A stretch of 41,206 nucleotides of DNA from Spirochaetales bacterium. GTDB lineage: Bacteria > Spirochaetota > Spirochaetia > JAFGXN01. The notes under the pieces are model-generated. The model was not told where the DNA came from, ran no database searches, and saw only the letters and a program-made list of their open reading frames with translations. This document shows positions 24,046-32,905 of the stretch, piece after piece. Position numbers and translations under genes: made by a program. How positions within the stretch are numbered: the stretch's first letter is position 1; every line of letters starts with the position of its first letter. The DNA lies in NCBI GenBank assembly GCA_016936615.1, contig JAFGXN010000115.1:1-41206 (forward strand), in the 5' to 3' direction.

Positions 24046-26268
24046 ATGAAACGTTTATTTTTGTCAATATTGCTGTGTTACATGTTTAATTCAACATTTG
24101 CACAGGTTGAATTTTCAAATTTAGTTGAAATTGAACCAACAGACAGTGATCAGCAGATTATTGAGAAGGCAGCTCACATAATCCCAACAAAGATCCAGAT
24201 GGATTATCTTAGAAATGAATATATTGCTTTTATCCACTTTGGTGTGAATACGTTCAACAGCGTAGAATGGGGTACAGGATTCGAGGATCCTGCTGTCTTT
24301 GCACCTACCGCTCTTGATACAGATCAGTGGTGCAGAATTATGAAAGAGGCTGGCATGACACTGGTTGTCCTAACTGTCAAACACCACGATGGTTTCTGCC
24401 TCTGGCCAACCCGCTACACCGACCACAGCGTTGCTTCCTCGCCAAACTTCCAGAATGGACAAGGCGATGTACTGCGCGAGTTGTCCAAATCTGCTCAGAA
24501 GTATGGGCTCAAACTCGGAGTCTACCTTTCACCAGCAGATCTTTACCAGATTGAGAACCCAAAAGGGCTCTACGGCAATGGCAGTTCATACAGCGACAGA
24601 GTAATCCCCCGCCCAGTTGAAGGTAGACCTTTTTCCAACAAAAAAACATTCAATTTCAATGTTGACGACTATAACGAGTACTTTTTAAATCAGTTGTTCG
24701 AGCTTTTAACCGAGTATGGTCCTGTTCACGAGGTCTGGTTCGACGGTGCTCATCCAAAACAGAAAGGCAATCAAACATACACCTACAATGCATGGTATAC
24801 CTTGATCCGAGAGCTAGCCCCTGAAGCAGCAATCTTTGGCAAAGGTCCAGATGTGAGATGGTGTGGCAACGAAGGTGGCCAGACACGACAATCTGAATGG
24901 AATGTCATCCCTCTTAACACACACCCAGAGAAGAACTCATGGAACGACCTCGATTGGGATGATCTAGGCAGCCTCGAACAACTTCGCAAAGGCAAATTTC
25001 TCTATTATCTCCCAGCCGAGACCAACACCTCAATCCGCCACGGCTGGTTCTACCGCGATGACACCACCCAACAAGTGCGATCCGCAGCTGACATTCTCGA
25101 CATATACGAGCGCTCAGTCGGCGGCAACTCTGTCTTCATGCTCAACATCCCACCCAACCGGCAGGGAAGATTTTCCCCACGTGATGAAGAGGCGCTAATC
25201 GAATCAGGCCGCAGAATCCGCGAGATATACGCAAACAACCTAGTAGATCTTTCACTTTTGGAAAAAAATTTAATTGACTCAGATCTAACAACTTTTTCCC
25301 AAGAAAAAGAGATTATAATCCCAATTCAGGCAGGAGAAAAAGTCAACCGACTAGTCATTCAAGAGGCGACCCCAGTCAGAGGACAGAGAGTCGCAGCCTT
25401 CGAGATTGACTTCGACGACAACGGACAATGGAAGAACATCTACACAGGAACAACTATCGGCTACAAGAAGATTTCCCGATTCGCGACTGTAGAGACAACT
25501 AGATTCAGAGTTAGAATCACAGATTCAAGACTAGAGCCATCAGTCGCCGAAGTGGGCGCATTCTTTGCACCAGAATATCCACCAGCACTCTCGATAAGCA
25601 GAAATAGCTTTGGAAAAGTTACAATTACCCCAGTCTCATCATCTTTTTCATGGAAAGGAGAAGGAGTCAACGACAACCTCGCAGGCGTAGAAATCTACTA
25701 CACACTCGATGGAAGCGACCCAAGCCCCACAAACGGGCAAAGATACACAGGAGCGATAAAACTAGAAGATGGCGGAAGGTTAAAAGCAGCCGCCTACAAG
25801 AATGGCAATCCTGGTGCCTTGAGCGAGAAGATCTACGGTCTAGCAAAGAAAAACTTCTCGGTGCGGCTACTACGATCTGCAAAATCACGGATCGGCTTTC
25901 TTTTTTTTAAAATGCTAGACAGCAATCCGCAGACAGCATGGCTTAGCCGAGATCCAATGCCAAGCCCAGTTGTCTTTGATTTGAAAAAAGCACGGGAGAT
26001 CACAGGTTTTGCATGGATGCCACCACAAGGAGTTGCTGGCAATGCTGGAATGGTCAGCGAAGGCTACTTTGAAATTAGCGATAACCTCAAAGATTGGACA
26101 AAGATTGACTCATACCAGTTTGGCAACATCATCAATGATCCAAGCCAGAGATTTTTCTACTTTAGCAAACCAGTAACTGCACGCTACCTCAAATGGGTTG
26201 CAACAACTGGCGCAGCTGAGAACAAGATCTCAGGTGCAGCCCTGTTTGAAATTCTTGTAACAAAATAG
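24046..26268 (+). CDS. Secreted GH29 alpha-L-fucosidase with C-terminal accessory domains
   Basis: A 740-residue enzyme that releases alpha-L-fucose from glycans. A signal peptide (residues 1-19 or 20, ending STFA-Q) has no lipobox Cys, so the product is periplasmic or secreted. The GH29 barrel (about 45-390) carries IAFIHFGVNTF, the substrate motif KHHDGFCLWPT (112-122), and VWFDGA with the predicted nucleophile Asp233. An F5/8-like region (about 400-505) is followed by a chitobiase C-like module (YYTLDGSDPSP, about 555) and a second discoidin-like domain at the end (about 620-738). Subtype B (alpha-1,3/1,4) looks likely from overall shape. It points to host or plant glycan use. Confidence 0.9.
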   Translation: MKRLFLSILLCYMFNSTFAQVEFSNLVEIEPTDSDQQIIEKAAHIIPTKIQMDYLRNEYIAFIHFGVNTFNSVEWGTGFEDPAVFAPTALDTDQWCRIMKEAGMTLVVLTVKHHDGFCLWPTRYTDHSVASSPNFQNGQGDVLRELSKSAQKYGLKLGVYLSPADLYQIENPKGLYGNGSSYSDRVIPRPVEGRPFSNKKTFNFNVDDYNEYFLNQLFELLTEYGPVHEVWFDGAHPKQKGNQTYTYNAWYTLIRELAPEAAIFGKGPDVRWCGNEGGQTRQSEWNVIPLNTHPEKNSWNDLDWDDLGSLEQLRKGKFLYYLPAETNTSIRHGWFYRDDTTQQVRSAADILDIYERSVGGNSVFMLNIPPNRQGRFSPRDEEALIESGRRIREIYANNLVDLSLLEKNLIDSDLTTFSQEKEIIIPIQAGEKVNRLVIQEATPVRGQRVAAFEIDFDDNGQWKNIYTGTTIGYKKISRFATVETTRFRVRITDSRLEPSVAEVGAFFAPEYPPALSISRNSFGKVTITPVSSSFSWKGEGVNDNLAGVEIYYTLDGSDPSPTNGQRYTGAIKLEDGGRLKAAAYKNGNPGALSEKIYGLAKKNFSVRLLRSAKSRIGFLFFKMLDSNPQTAWLSRDPMPSPVVFDLKKAREITGFAWMPPQGVAGNAGMVSEGYFEISDNLKDWTKIDSYQFGNIINDPSQRFFYFSKPVTARYLKWVATTGAAENKISGAALFEILVTK

Positions 26269-26286
26269 ACTAACATACGAAGGTTG

Positions 26287-26318
26287 GAGGCTACACGCGC
26301 GGTAGCCTCTTTTTTTTT
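26287..26318 (+). terminator. Intrinsic terminator after fucosidase gene
   Basis: GAGGCTAC (26287-26294) / GTAGCCTC (26302-26309) with a 7-base loop and a T9 run. Confidence 0.93.
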
Positions 26319-26350
26319 AAGGAAAAATCTCATATTAACCAAATATAGGC

Positions 26351-26356
26351 TATAAT
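26351..26356 (+). promoter_or_regulatory. -10 box for the GPx-like gene
   Basis: Consensus TATAAT 19 bases before the ATG of the peroxidase gene, which has a GGGAGG site. The -35 is not convincing. Confidence 0.45.
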
Positions 26357-26375
26357 ATAGAAGAGGGAGGAAAAA

Positions 26376-26867
26376 ATGTCATTTTACAATCTAGAATTCA
26401 AGACCACGAGGGGAGAGACAATCCCGTTGAGTAACTTCAAGGGCAAAGTCGTGCTTGTTGTCAATACAGCCACAAAATGTGGACTGGCTGGTCAGTTCGA
26501 AGAACTTGAGATGCTCCACCAGAAGTACAAAGACAAAGGGCTGGCAGTAATTGGCTTCCCGTGCGCACAATTCCTCGGGCAGGAACCCGAAACTGACCAG
26601 ACAGTCGAATCTGCGTGCAAGATTAACTTCGGAGTAACCTTCCAGTTGTCGCAGAAGATAGAAGTCAACGGGCGGCGAACCCACCCGGTTTTTGCCTATC
26701 TCAAACAGCAACTACCCGCAGGTCTCTTCGGCAAGCGGATAAAATGGAACTTCACAAAATTCCTCATCGACGCAGAAGGAAAGCCGTTTAAGAGATACGC
26801 ACCGACTGTAAAGCCTAGCCAGATGGAAGGGGAGATTGTTGAACTATTAAAAACATCCCGGAGCTGA
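26376..26867 (+). CDS. Glutathione peroxidase-family thiol peroxidase
   Basis: A 163-residue cytoplasmic protein of the GPx/BtuE family that reduces peroxides. The peroxidatic residue is Cys35 in NTATKCGLAGQ, a normal Cys codon rather than Sec. Other conserved parts are GFPCAQFLGQEP, with the tetrad Gln, and KWNFTKFLID, with the Trp-Asn pair. Bacterial members usually take electrons from thioredoxin rather than glutathione. GGGAGG precedes the ATG. It converges with a peroxiredoxin gene, and the two stops are 20 bases apart, with the peroxiredoxin terminator folded into this gene's 3' end. Confidence 0.9.
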   Translation: MSFYNLEFKTTRGETIPLSNFKGKVVLVVNTATKCGLAGQFEELEMLHQKYKDKGLAVIGFPCAQFLGQEPETDQTVESACKINFGVTFQLSQKIEVNGRRTHPVFAYLKQQLPAGLFGKRIKWNFTKFLIDAEGKPFKRYAPTVKPSQMEGEIVELLKTSRS

Positions 26868-26878
26868 GTCCGGGATGT
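26849..26878 (-). terminator. Terminator of peroxiredoxin inside the gpx 3' end
   Basis: Perfect 10-bp stem ACATCCCGGA (26853-26862) / TCCGGGATGT (26869-26878), followed on the minus strand by T5 (plus A-run 26849-26853). The stem covers the last GPx codons and its stop, so both genes share this DNA. Only the minus direction has the T-run. Confidence 0.82.
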
Positions 26879-26887
26879 CGGTGAATG

Positions 26888-27610
26888 CTACTTTTTCTTA
26901 AGAACCTTACTGAGAACGACATCTTTAGCAATCTTCTTTGTGCAGAAGAACCAGTCTTTGCACTCGAGGCCTTCTTCTTTGCCGTCCATTCGGTCTTTAG
27001 CTGTGCCGCAAGAACCTGCTGGAGAGATTATAACATCATCACCTGGGCGCCAATCTGCGGGGGTTGCGATTCCGAACTCGTCCGCAGTCTTGAGTGCGAT
27101 CAAGGCTCGATACAACTCATCAAAATTACGACCAAGGCTTAGCGGATAGTAGATGATTGTTCTGATAATACCCTTAGGGTCGATGATAAAAACTGCACGA
27201 ACCGCCTTGGTATTGCTCTCGCCAGGCTGAATCATACCGTATTTTTTCGCAACCTCCATAGTAATATCTTCGATCAATGGAAATTTGACCTCAACATCCT
27301 TCATACCGCGATACTCAATTTTTTCCTTAATCGTGCGCAGCCAGGCAATGTGACTATACAATCCATCGACTGAAAGCCCGACCAACTTACAATTCGCCTC
27401 AGCAAACTGCCCCTCAAGCGTCGCAAATGTCATAAACTCAGAAGTACAAACCGGCGTAAAATCCGCAGGATGGCTAAACAAAATCACCCAACTCCCCTTG
27501 TACTGCTCAGGAAAATTTATCTCCCCCTGCGTAGTAACCGCCTTAAAACAAGGCGCCTTCTCGCCAATGCGAGGCATCGAAAACCCAACTTCTTGATTTG
27601 ATAGTTCCAT
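26888..27610 (-). CDS. Peroxiredoxin (AhpC/TSA, Prx6-like)
   Basis: A 240-residue cytoplasmic peroxidase. The peroxidatic site is HPADFTPVCTSEF with Cys55. The long C-terminal half, with RAVFIIDPKGIIRTIIYYP and DWRPGDDVIISP, matches the Prx6-type archaeal/bacterial group, which may use C-terminal Cys residues for resolution (CKDWFFC is present near residue 216). It reduces hydrogen peroxide and organic or nitrite-derived peroxides. AGGAGG lies 7 bases before the ATG. It is next to the GPx-like gene on the opposite strand, which makes a small peroxide-defence pair, common in oxygen-sensitive bacteria. Confidence 0.92.
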   Translation of the reverse strand: MELSNQEVGFSMPRIGEKAPCFKAVTTQGEINFPEQYKGSWVILFSHPADFTPVCTSEFMTFATLEGQFAEANCKLVGLSVDGLYSHIAWLRTIKEKIEYRGMKDVEVKFPLIEDITMEVAKKYGMIQPGESNTKAVRAVFIIDPKGIIRTIIYYPLSLGRNFDELYRALIALKTADEFGIATPADWRPGDDVIISPAGSCGTAKDRMDGKEEGLECKDWFFCTKKIAKDVVLSKVLKKK

Positions 27611-27675
27611 TCCAGAACCTCCTTACTTTGCCATCAAGTATAGTTGATTTTTTGGGGGAAGCAAGGGGAGGAAGG

Positions 27676-28935
27676 TTAAACAGCCCTAACTTTCTCAATT
27701 GCTAGCGTTTCTTGCTGAGCTTGATAATATTCATTTAAAAACCTAACAACTGAATGACCCACTGCTGTAGCTAAATTTACCGGAACAGCATTTCCAATCT
27801 GCTTATATTGTTGAGACATTGAGCCCTCGAAGATCCAATCATCGGGAAATGTTTGAATACGAGCATATTCTCGAACAGTAAAGGGGCGGGTTTCTTCAGG
27901 ATGGCAACGTTCTGTCTGTTTTTGCGCTGGAGCGCAGGTCAAAGTCAAACTAGGTTCATCCCAGCTAATTCGCCGAGCCATTCCAGTTTTACCACCACCT
28001 AAATAAAAACTTTTCAACATGTATTCTTTCTGAATTTCAAGAGGTAAATCTCTCCAATATCCTCCTGGAGGAACTAGATCTAAAATTTCCTTCTTCCTTT
28101 TTGGATATTTCTGACCATCTGACTCAGGAACATCAGAGTCATACAACTCACCAGCTTTCAATGCATCTCGCAATGTAAAAATACGACCTTCCGCTTTTGG
28201 GTATGTAAAATCTATTGAAATGTCATTTCTGATAGCAACAAGAACTAACCGCTCCCTCTTCTGAGGAACTCTATAATATATTGCTTTTAACACCTGATAA
28301 GGCAGGACTCGATAACCTAATTCTTCCAAGACATCAATCATACCATTTAAAGTTTTGCCATTTTCATGACTCAAAAGACCTCGAACATTTTCTGCAATAC
28401 AAATTTTAGGTTTTATCTCTTTTATTGCCCTTGCATATTCAAAAAATAGAGTTCCCCTAGCATCATCAAATCCCAATTTTTTCCCAGCATAACTAAATGC
28501 CTGACAGGGAAAACCACCAGTAACAACATCGATTTTTCCGAAATATGGCCTAAAATCTAAATTACGAATATCACCTTCTACAACATTCCACTCAGGACGA
28601 TTGCGTCTAAGAGTACTACATGCCCACTTATCAAACTCATTCAACAAGACATGATGAAGCCCTGCCTGCTCCAAACCCAAAGCAAGACCACCAGCCCCAG
28701 CAAATAATTCAATTGTGGAATAGTCTCCAAAAGGCTTTTCTAGCTCAGGCTCTGAATCATCTGGGAAATATAGATTCAATTGCTCACAAACCCTCAAATG
28801 TTCATCGGTATAAAATCTATATCCATTTATTTTATTCCGCTCAGCAGACAAATGACCAGAATTATCCCACCTTCGCAAAGTCTCTTTAGATACTGAAATT
28901 TTTTGAGCAAATTCTTCAATTGAGTATGTTTTCAC
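27676..28935 (-). CDS. C5 cytosine DNA methyltransferase with N-terminal MerR-like HTH
   Basis: A 419-residue modification enzyme. I prefer the GTG start at 28935: an AGGATGG site lies upstream and the product then starts like a MerR HTH (MKTYSIEEFAQKI). The open frame reaches 28956. Residues 1-65 are the HTH. The methyltransferase follows with motif I FAGAGGLALGL (about 78), catalytic GGFPCQAFS (Cys144), ENVRGL, QKRERLVLVA, and the C-terminal YKQIGNAVPV. It protects sites from the Eco47II-type nuclease encoded just upstream (81-base gap). The HTH suggests self-repression at the inverted repeat 28937-28969. Confidence 0.93.
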   Translation of the reverse strand: MKTYSIEEFAQKISVSKETLRRWDNSGHLSAERNKINGYRFYTDEHLRVCEQLNLYFPDDSEPELEKPFGDYSTIELFAGAGGLALGLEQAGLHHVLLNEFDKWACSTLRRNRPEWNVVEGDIRNLDFRPYFGKIDVVTGGFPCQAFSYAGKKLGFDDARGTLFFEYARAIKEIKPKICIAENVRGLLSHENGKTLNGMIDVLEELGYRVLPYQVLKAIYYRVPQKRERLVLVAIRNDISIDFTYPKAEGRIFTLRDALKAGELYDSDVPESDGQKYPKRKKEILDLVPPGGYWRDLPLEIQKEYMLKSFYLGGGKTGMARRISWDEPSLTLTCAPAQKQTERCHPEETRPFTVREYARIQTFPDDWIFEGSMSQQYKQIGNAVPVNLATAVGHSVVRFLNEYYQAQQETLAIEKVRAV

Positions 28936-28936
28936 G

Positions 28937-28969
28937 ATAACCATCCTACACAACATTAGTCATGGTTAT
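28937..28969. promoter_or_regulatory. Inverted repeat just upstream of methyltransferase start
   Basis: ATAACCAT (28937-28944) and ATGGTTAT (28962-28969) with 17-bp spacing. It brackets the ribosome site of the methyltransferase gene and is a candidate operator for its own MerR-like HTH. Confidence 0.5.
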
Positions 28970-29016
28970 TATTTTACTCTAAATTCTTTTTTTTTACTAT
29001 ATTTTTCTTGAAAAAT

Positions 29017-29757
29017 CTAACCAATTTCAAAGTTATCAAACCCCTCGTATCTTGAAAAAGAGAGCAAGAACAAACTTTTCAAAATACTTGGAGAAATAAC
29101 CTCGAGCTCATCATAAACTGTATTTATGATTTTACCACCCCCAAACTCAACAAGAACATCATCCAGAATAATTGGCAATTTCTCACACAATAGCCTAAAA
29201 GAATTTGGAACACCTGTAACAATATCATAAAATTTATCAATAGATATTCGTCTAATTTTTTCATGAGAAAATTGACTACCATTTAAAGAGGTTACCCAAA
29301 CAATATCCTGAGATTTTTTTGCAATAACTTCAACAAGATAACAAGTCGCTTTATCATTTCTAAGAATAGTATTTTGCATTGTCATGTATGTTTTTTGTGC
29401 AGATGAAGAGTTCATGGTATTATGCTTATTCTTTAACTCAACAAATATATTTTTTTCAAGATTCACAACATCATAGCCAGACTTTGGAACTGACCAACCA
29501 TTACCAAAGTATTTAAAGATGTTCTGATGAAAATATCCAATTTTATTTGAATTTGTCTTATCTATTTGGCGAATACATTCACTTTCAATGATCTCATTAA
29601 AATTTTTTCCATAAATTTTGGAATCAAAAGTCAATTTTATTGGGTCTACAATATTTTGACAAAACTCTGATAACGAAATAGAGTATCGATACTGCTCTAC
29701 AGTCTCTTTTACATGTTTATAAATATCTTTATCTGAAATAAAACCTAAATTATACAC
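29017..29757 (-). CDS. Type II restriction endonuclease, Eco47II family
   Basis: A nuclease of about 246 residues. The GTG at 29757 is preferred: GGGGGGAG stands just upstream and the product starts at the conserved LGFISD. In-frame ATG (29772) and TTG (29781) lack a good site. Recognisable family blocks are LGFISDKDIYKHVKETVEQYR, DPIKLTFDSKIYGK and IGYHFQN-like IGYFHQNIFKYFGNGW, then the PD-(D/E)xK-like core SGYDVV...FVELKNKHNTMNSSS and CYLVEVIAKKSQDIVW. The family (Eco47II/Sau96I type) is associated with GGNCC. It pairs with the C5 methyltransferase downstream. The low GC of the pair fits acquired DNA. Confidence 0.87.
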   Translation of the reverse strand: MYNLGFISDKDIYKHVKETVEQYRYSISLSEFCQNIVDPIKLTFDSKIYGKNFNEIIESECIRQIDKTNSNKIGYFHQNIFKYFGNGWSVPKSGYDVVNLEKNIFVELKNKHNTMNSSSAQKTYMTMQNTILRNDKATCYLVEVIAKKSQDIVWVTSLNGSQFSHEKIRRISIDKFYDIVTGVPNSFRLLCEKLPIILDDVLVEFGGGKIINTVYDELEVISPSILKSLFLLSFSRYEGFDNFEIG

Positions 29758-29809
29758 TTTCTCCCCCCTCATTCCAACCAATTCTACAACTAAAATTCAG
29801 CTTAGTCAA

Positions 29810-30775
29810 TTACACCCGCCAGCAAGCAACCTCACGCCCATCGCTGACCTTCTTCAGCTGAGGCTTCTCGGTTCGACACTTGTTGTCAGCGTAAGGGCAG
29901 CGGTTGAAGTATGGACAGCTGTGCAATTTCTCGAGCTGGGAGAGTCCCTGATTGGACGTCTCAGTGAAAAGCGGAGTCCTGCCTGGCATGGAGGAGTAGA
30001 GGAACTGTGTGTAGGGATGCAGTGGCTTAGTTGAAATCTGCTCGGAAGAGCCTAGCTCGAGGATGATTCCGCCGTACATGACTGCGATTGTGTCGCAGAT
30101 GTAGGAGACAACGCTGAGGTCGTGGCTGATGAATAGCAGGGTCAGGCTGAGTTCCTGTTTGAGGTCGGCGATGAGGTTGAGGATTTGGCTCTGGATTGAG
30201 AGGTCTAACGCAGAGACAATTTCGTCGCAGATCAGGATTTCAGGGTCAAACATCAGGGCCCGCGCGATGGAGATTCGCTGCCGCTGCCCCCCGGAGAAGT
30301 CTGACGGCCGCTTATCAAAGATATTCGACGCCATACCGATGAGGCTAAAGATTTTTTCCGCCTTTTTCCTTGCCTCCTCCCGGCCTTTCCACTGTCCAGA
30401 ATATTTATATCCGGAAAAAAGGATCTCTTCAATCGACATTCGCGGGTTCAGCGATGATGCAGGGTCTTGAAAAATATACTTTACCCGATTGCCAGACTCT
30501 TTTCTAAATTTTGATAACCGAGTTTCACTGTCAAAAAGAAAATTTTTCTCGGTAAGGTTAAATTCCAAGCGACCGCTGTCAATTTTATAGGCACCAGCAA
30601 TCAAGCGGGCTAGAGTCGATTTGCCGCTGCCAGACTCACCCACAATCCCGAATGATTCGCCTTTTTTCACAGAAAGCGAGACATCATCAACCGCGTAGAC
30701 TCGCGACTTCCCCGACGTGAAGAGTCCAGCCTTTAATTTGAAACTTTTCGAGAGATTTTCAACACGAATAATCAT
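29810..30775 (-). CDS. oppF: Oligopeptide-type ABC transporter ATPase OppF
   Basis: A 321-residue ATPase, last gene of the opp operon. The start at 30775 has AGGAGG 5 bases upstream and overlaps the oppD stop by 4 bases (ATGA), so the longer frame is rejected. Motifs: Walker A GESGSGKST, FQDPASSLNPRMS, signature SGGQRQR, Walker B ILICDEIVSALD and the OppF-type C-terminal HPYTQFLYSSMPG with a Cys cluster (CPYFNRCPYADNKC), a likely Fe-S site as in other OppD/F proteins. Its ATP hydrolysis powers substrate uptake with OppD. Confidence 0.93.
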   Translation of the reverse strand: MIIRVENLSKSFKLKAGLFTSGKSRVYAVDDVSLSVKKGESFGIVGESGSGKSTLARLIAGAYKIDSGRLEFNLTEKNFLFDSETRLSKFRKESGNRVKYIFQDPASSLNPRMSIEEILFSGYKYSGQWKGREEARKKAEKIFSLIGMASNIFDKRPSDFSGGQRQRISIARALMFDPEILICDEIVSALDLSIQSQILNLIADLKQELSLTLLFISHDLSVVSYICDTIAVMYGGIILELGSSEQISTKPLHPYTQFLYSSMPGRTPLFTETSNQGLSQLEKLHSCPYFNRCPYADNKCRTEKPQLKKVSDGREVACWRV

Positions 30776-31755
30776 TGATGCCTCCTGAGTACACACCTGT
30801 AGTAGTGGCTAGAATCGCCAGCCTGCACAAATTCCGGGATTTTCTGGCTGCAAACTGCCTCGGCAAACTTGCACCGTGGCGAGTAAGGACAACCCGACGG
30901 CGGATTCTGCGGATCAGGAACAGCCCCCTTGATAGTGTAGAGCCTCTCCTGCTTATAATTCTGCCCATCCTTCGGCATCGCAAGAAGCAAATCCTCAGTG
31001 TAGGGCGATAAGGTTTTTCCAAGAACCTCATCCTTAGGCCCCTGCTCAAGGACAATCCCGCCATACATCACGACAATCATATCAGAAACATCTGCAACCA
31101 GATTTATATCATGCGAAATGAAGATCATCGCCAACTTCCGCTTCGACTGAAGCCCCTTCAGTAGCGCAATAATCTTGCTCTGCGTCGTAACATCCAGCGC
31201 AGTCGTCGGCTCATCAGCCACAAGAATCTCCGGATTATTCGCCAGCGACAAGGCAATCATAATCCGCTGCAACATCCCCCCGGAGAACTGGTGCGGAAAA
31301 TTCCTAAGCCGCTGTTCCGGGTTGCTAATCTCAACCATCTCAAGCAGTTTTACCGCCCGGTCAGTCACCTCCTGCTTCGAAATCTTCGGCTCAACTAGCC
31401 TGAAGGTCTCCTCAAAGCACTTATATATAGAAAAAATCGGATCAAACGACAGCGACGGCTCCTGCGACACAAGCCCCAGCGCCTTCCTGCGATATTCAAC
31501 CCTCCGCTTCGCAGACAATCCAGCCAGATCCTCCCCGCGGTAAAGCACCTGCCCGCTCACGCGTTTATTCGGCTCATCGAGGGCAAACAAACTCGAAGAG
31601 GTTACGCTCTTGCCGCACCCACTCTCCCCGACAATCCCAATCACCTGCCCCGACTCAAGCCTCAAATCCACCCCGCGCACAGCATAGACTGGCTTGGCAA
31701 GATGGCCAAAGGTAACATGCAATTTTTTTATCTCGACAAGAACATTATTTTCCAT
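30772..31755 (-). CDS. oppD: Oligopeptide-type ABC transporter ATPase OppD
   Basis: A 327-residue ATPase. Walker A is GESGCGKS, signature SGGMLQR, Walker B ILVADEPTTALD, and the switch is ISHDINLV. The C-terminal CPYSPRCKFAEAVC is the OppD-type Cys cluster. It overlaps oppC by 11 bases and oppF by 4, so translation is coupled through the operon. It acts with OppF on the cytoplasmic face of OppBC. The substrate is unknown; the operon resembles peptide importers, although nickel and sugar importers share the fold. Confidence 0.93.
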   Translation of the reverse strand: MENNVLVEIKKLHVTFGHLAKPVYAVRGVDLRLESGQVIGIVGESGCGKSVTSSSLFALDEPNKRVSGQVLYRGEDLAGLSAKRRVEYRRKALGLVSQEPSLSFDPIFSIYKCFEETFRLVEPKISKQEVTDRAVKLLEMVEISNPEQRLRNFPHQFSGGMLQRIMIALSLANNPEILVADEPTTALDVTTQSKIIALLKGLQSKRKLAMIFISHDINLVADVSDMIVVMYGGIVLEQGPKDEVLGKTLSPYTEDLLLAMPKDGQNYKQERLYTIKGAVPDPQNPPSGCPYSPRCKFAEAVCSQKIPEFVQAGDSSHYYRCVLRRHQ

Positions 31756-32905
31756 CTACAACACCTTTTTTCCCTTTAAAAAAACCAACAACCCTTGCCA
31801 CAAGCCACTTCACTCCGCGAAGAATCCTGGATTCTGGTCGCTTAGGCTGAATATAGTAGGGATCTGACAAATCACGGATTAAATCCCCGATAAAATTGAA
31901 CGAAAGTGTCGTAATCATCAGCAGGATCAGCGGAATTATCAGCCACGGAAAATCCAGCAGATTATGAACCGATACAGCCTCACGGTTGATAAGCGATCCC
32001 CAGCTAACAGCAGGGTCAACAATACCAAGCCCAAGATACGACAAGGTTGTCTCACCAAGGATAAAACCCGGAATCCCTAGGGTCAAAAGCACGACCAGAA
32101 GCGAAGTAGTCTGCGGAATAATAAATCTTACAATAACAGCAATAGTTGGAACACCCTCAAGCCGTGCATTTGTAACAAAATCCTCCCGCTTGATACTGTG
32201 AACCATTCCACGAATCATTCTCGCAAGACCTGGCCACCCGACAAAAGAGAGAATCACAGTAATAATCATAAACGAAAGCCCTGAATCCATCTTTGACGAG
32301 AAAATTGTCCTGAGCAGAAGAATCAAATACAAACCGGGAATCAAAATAAAAAGTTCAGCAAGACGCATAAGCAGCCAGTCGATAGTCCCGCCAAAATAAC
32401 CGGCAATTCCACCAATAAGGATTGCAAGAGCCATCGAGATAGCAATAGCGACAAGCCCTATCGTCAGAGAAATTCTCGAGCCATAGACAACACGAGAGAA
32501 GATATCACGCCCAAGGCTATCAGTTCCAAATAAGAAAACCGGGATAAACTCCCCGCTAGGGGTCTGCGTCGTGAACAAATGAACATTTCCTGGAATAAAT
32601 CCCCACATTTTATACTTTTCACCACGTGCAAAAAGCCTAATCTTCTGATGCTCTCCCACAATACGCACATACTCGCGGCTGATAGGATCTGCTAACTCAC
32701 AATTCTGAACTTGCAAGCCGAATCCCAGCTCCTTCGAATAGAGCCTAACTAACGGCGGATGGTTCGAATAATCCTCAAACTTCCGTGTAGGTGAATATGG
32801 CGCGATAAATTCTGCAAAGATCATGCAAAAATATAAGACAGAGAGGCTGATCACCGAGAGCAGAGCCATAGGTCTTTTTTTCAAACTTTTAATAAATCTT
32901 CTCAT
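31745..32905 (-). CDS. oppC: Oligopeptide-type ABC transporter permease OppC
   Basis: A 386-residue inner-membrane permease. An N-terminal helix (about 15-32) is followed by an unusually long extracytoplasmic insert (about 35-115), then five helices with the permease-ATPase coupling loop in ARLEGVPTIAVIVRFIIPQ (EAA-like) around residue 245. The IFGTDSLGRDIFSRVVYG motif before helix 2 is typical of OppC/DppC. It forms the channel with OppB. It overlaps oppB by 4 bases (ATGA) and oppD by 11. The long insert is the only uncommon part. Confidence 0.9.
   Translation of the reverse strand: MRRFIKSLKKRPMALLSVISLSVLYFCMIFAEFIAPYSPTRKFEDYSNHPPLVRLYSKELGFGLQVQNCELADPISREYVRIVGEHQKIRLFARGEKYKMWGFIPGNVHLFTTQTPSGEFIPVFLFGTDSLGRDIFSRVVYGSRISLTIGLVAIAISMALAILIGGIAGYFGGTIDWLLMRLAELFILIPGLYLILLLRTIFSSKMDSGLSFMIITVILSFVGWPGLARMIRGMVHSIKREDFVTNARLEGVPTIAVIVRFIIPQTTSLLVVLLTLGIPGFILGETTLSYLGLGIVDPAVSWGSLINREAVSVHNLLDFPWLIIPLILLMITTLSFNFIGDLIRDLSDPYYIQPKRPESRILRGVKWLVARVVGFFKGKKGVVDGK

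Noticed and set aside
26376-26867. Selenocysteine in the GPx-like protein
   Set aside because: The active-site codon is a normal Cys codon and no in-frame TGA is present.
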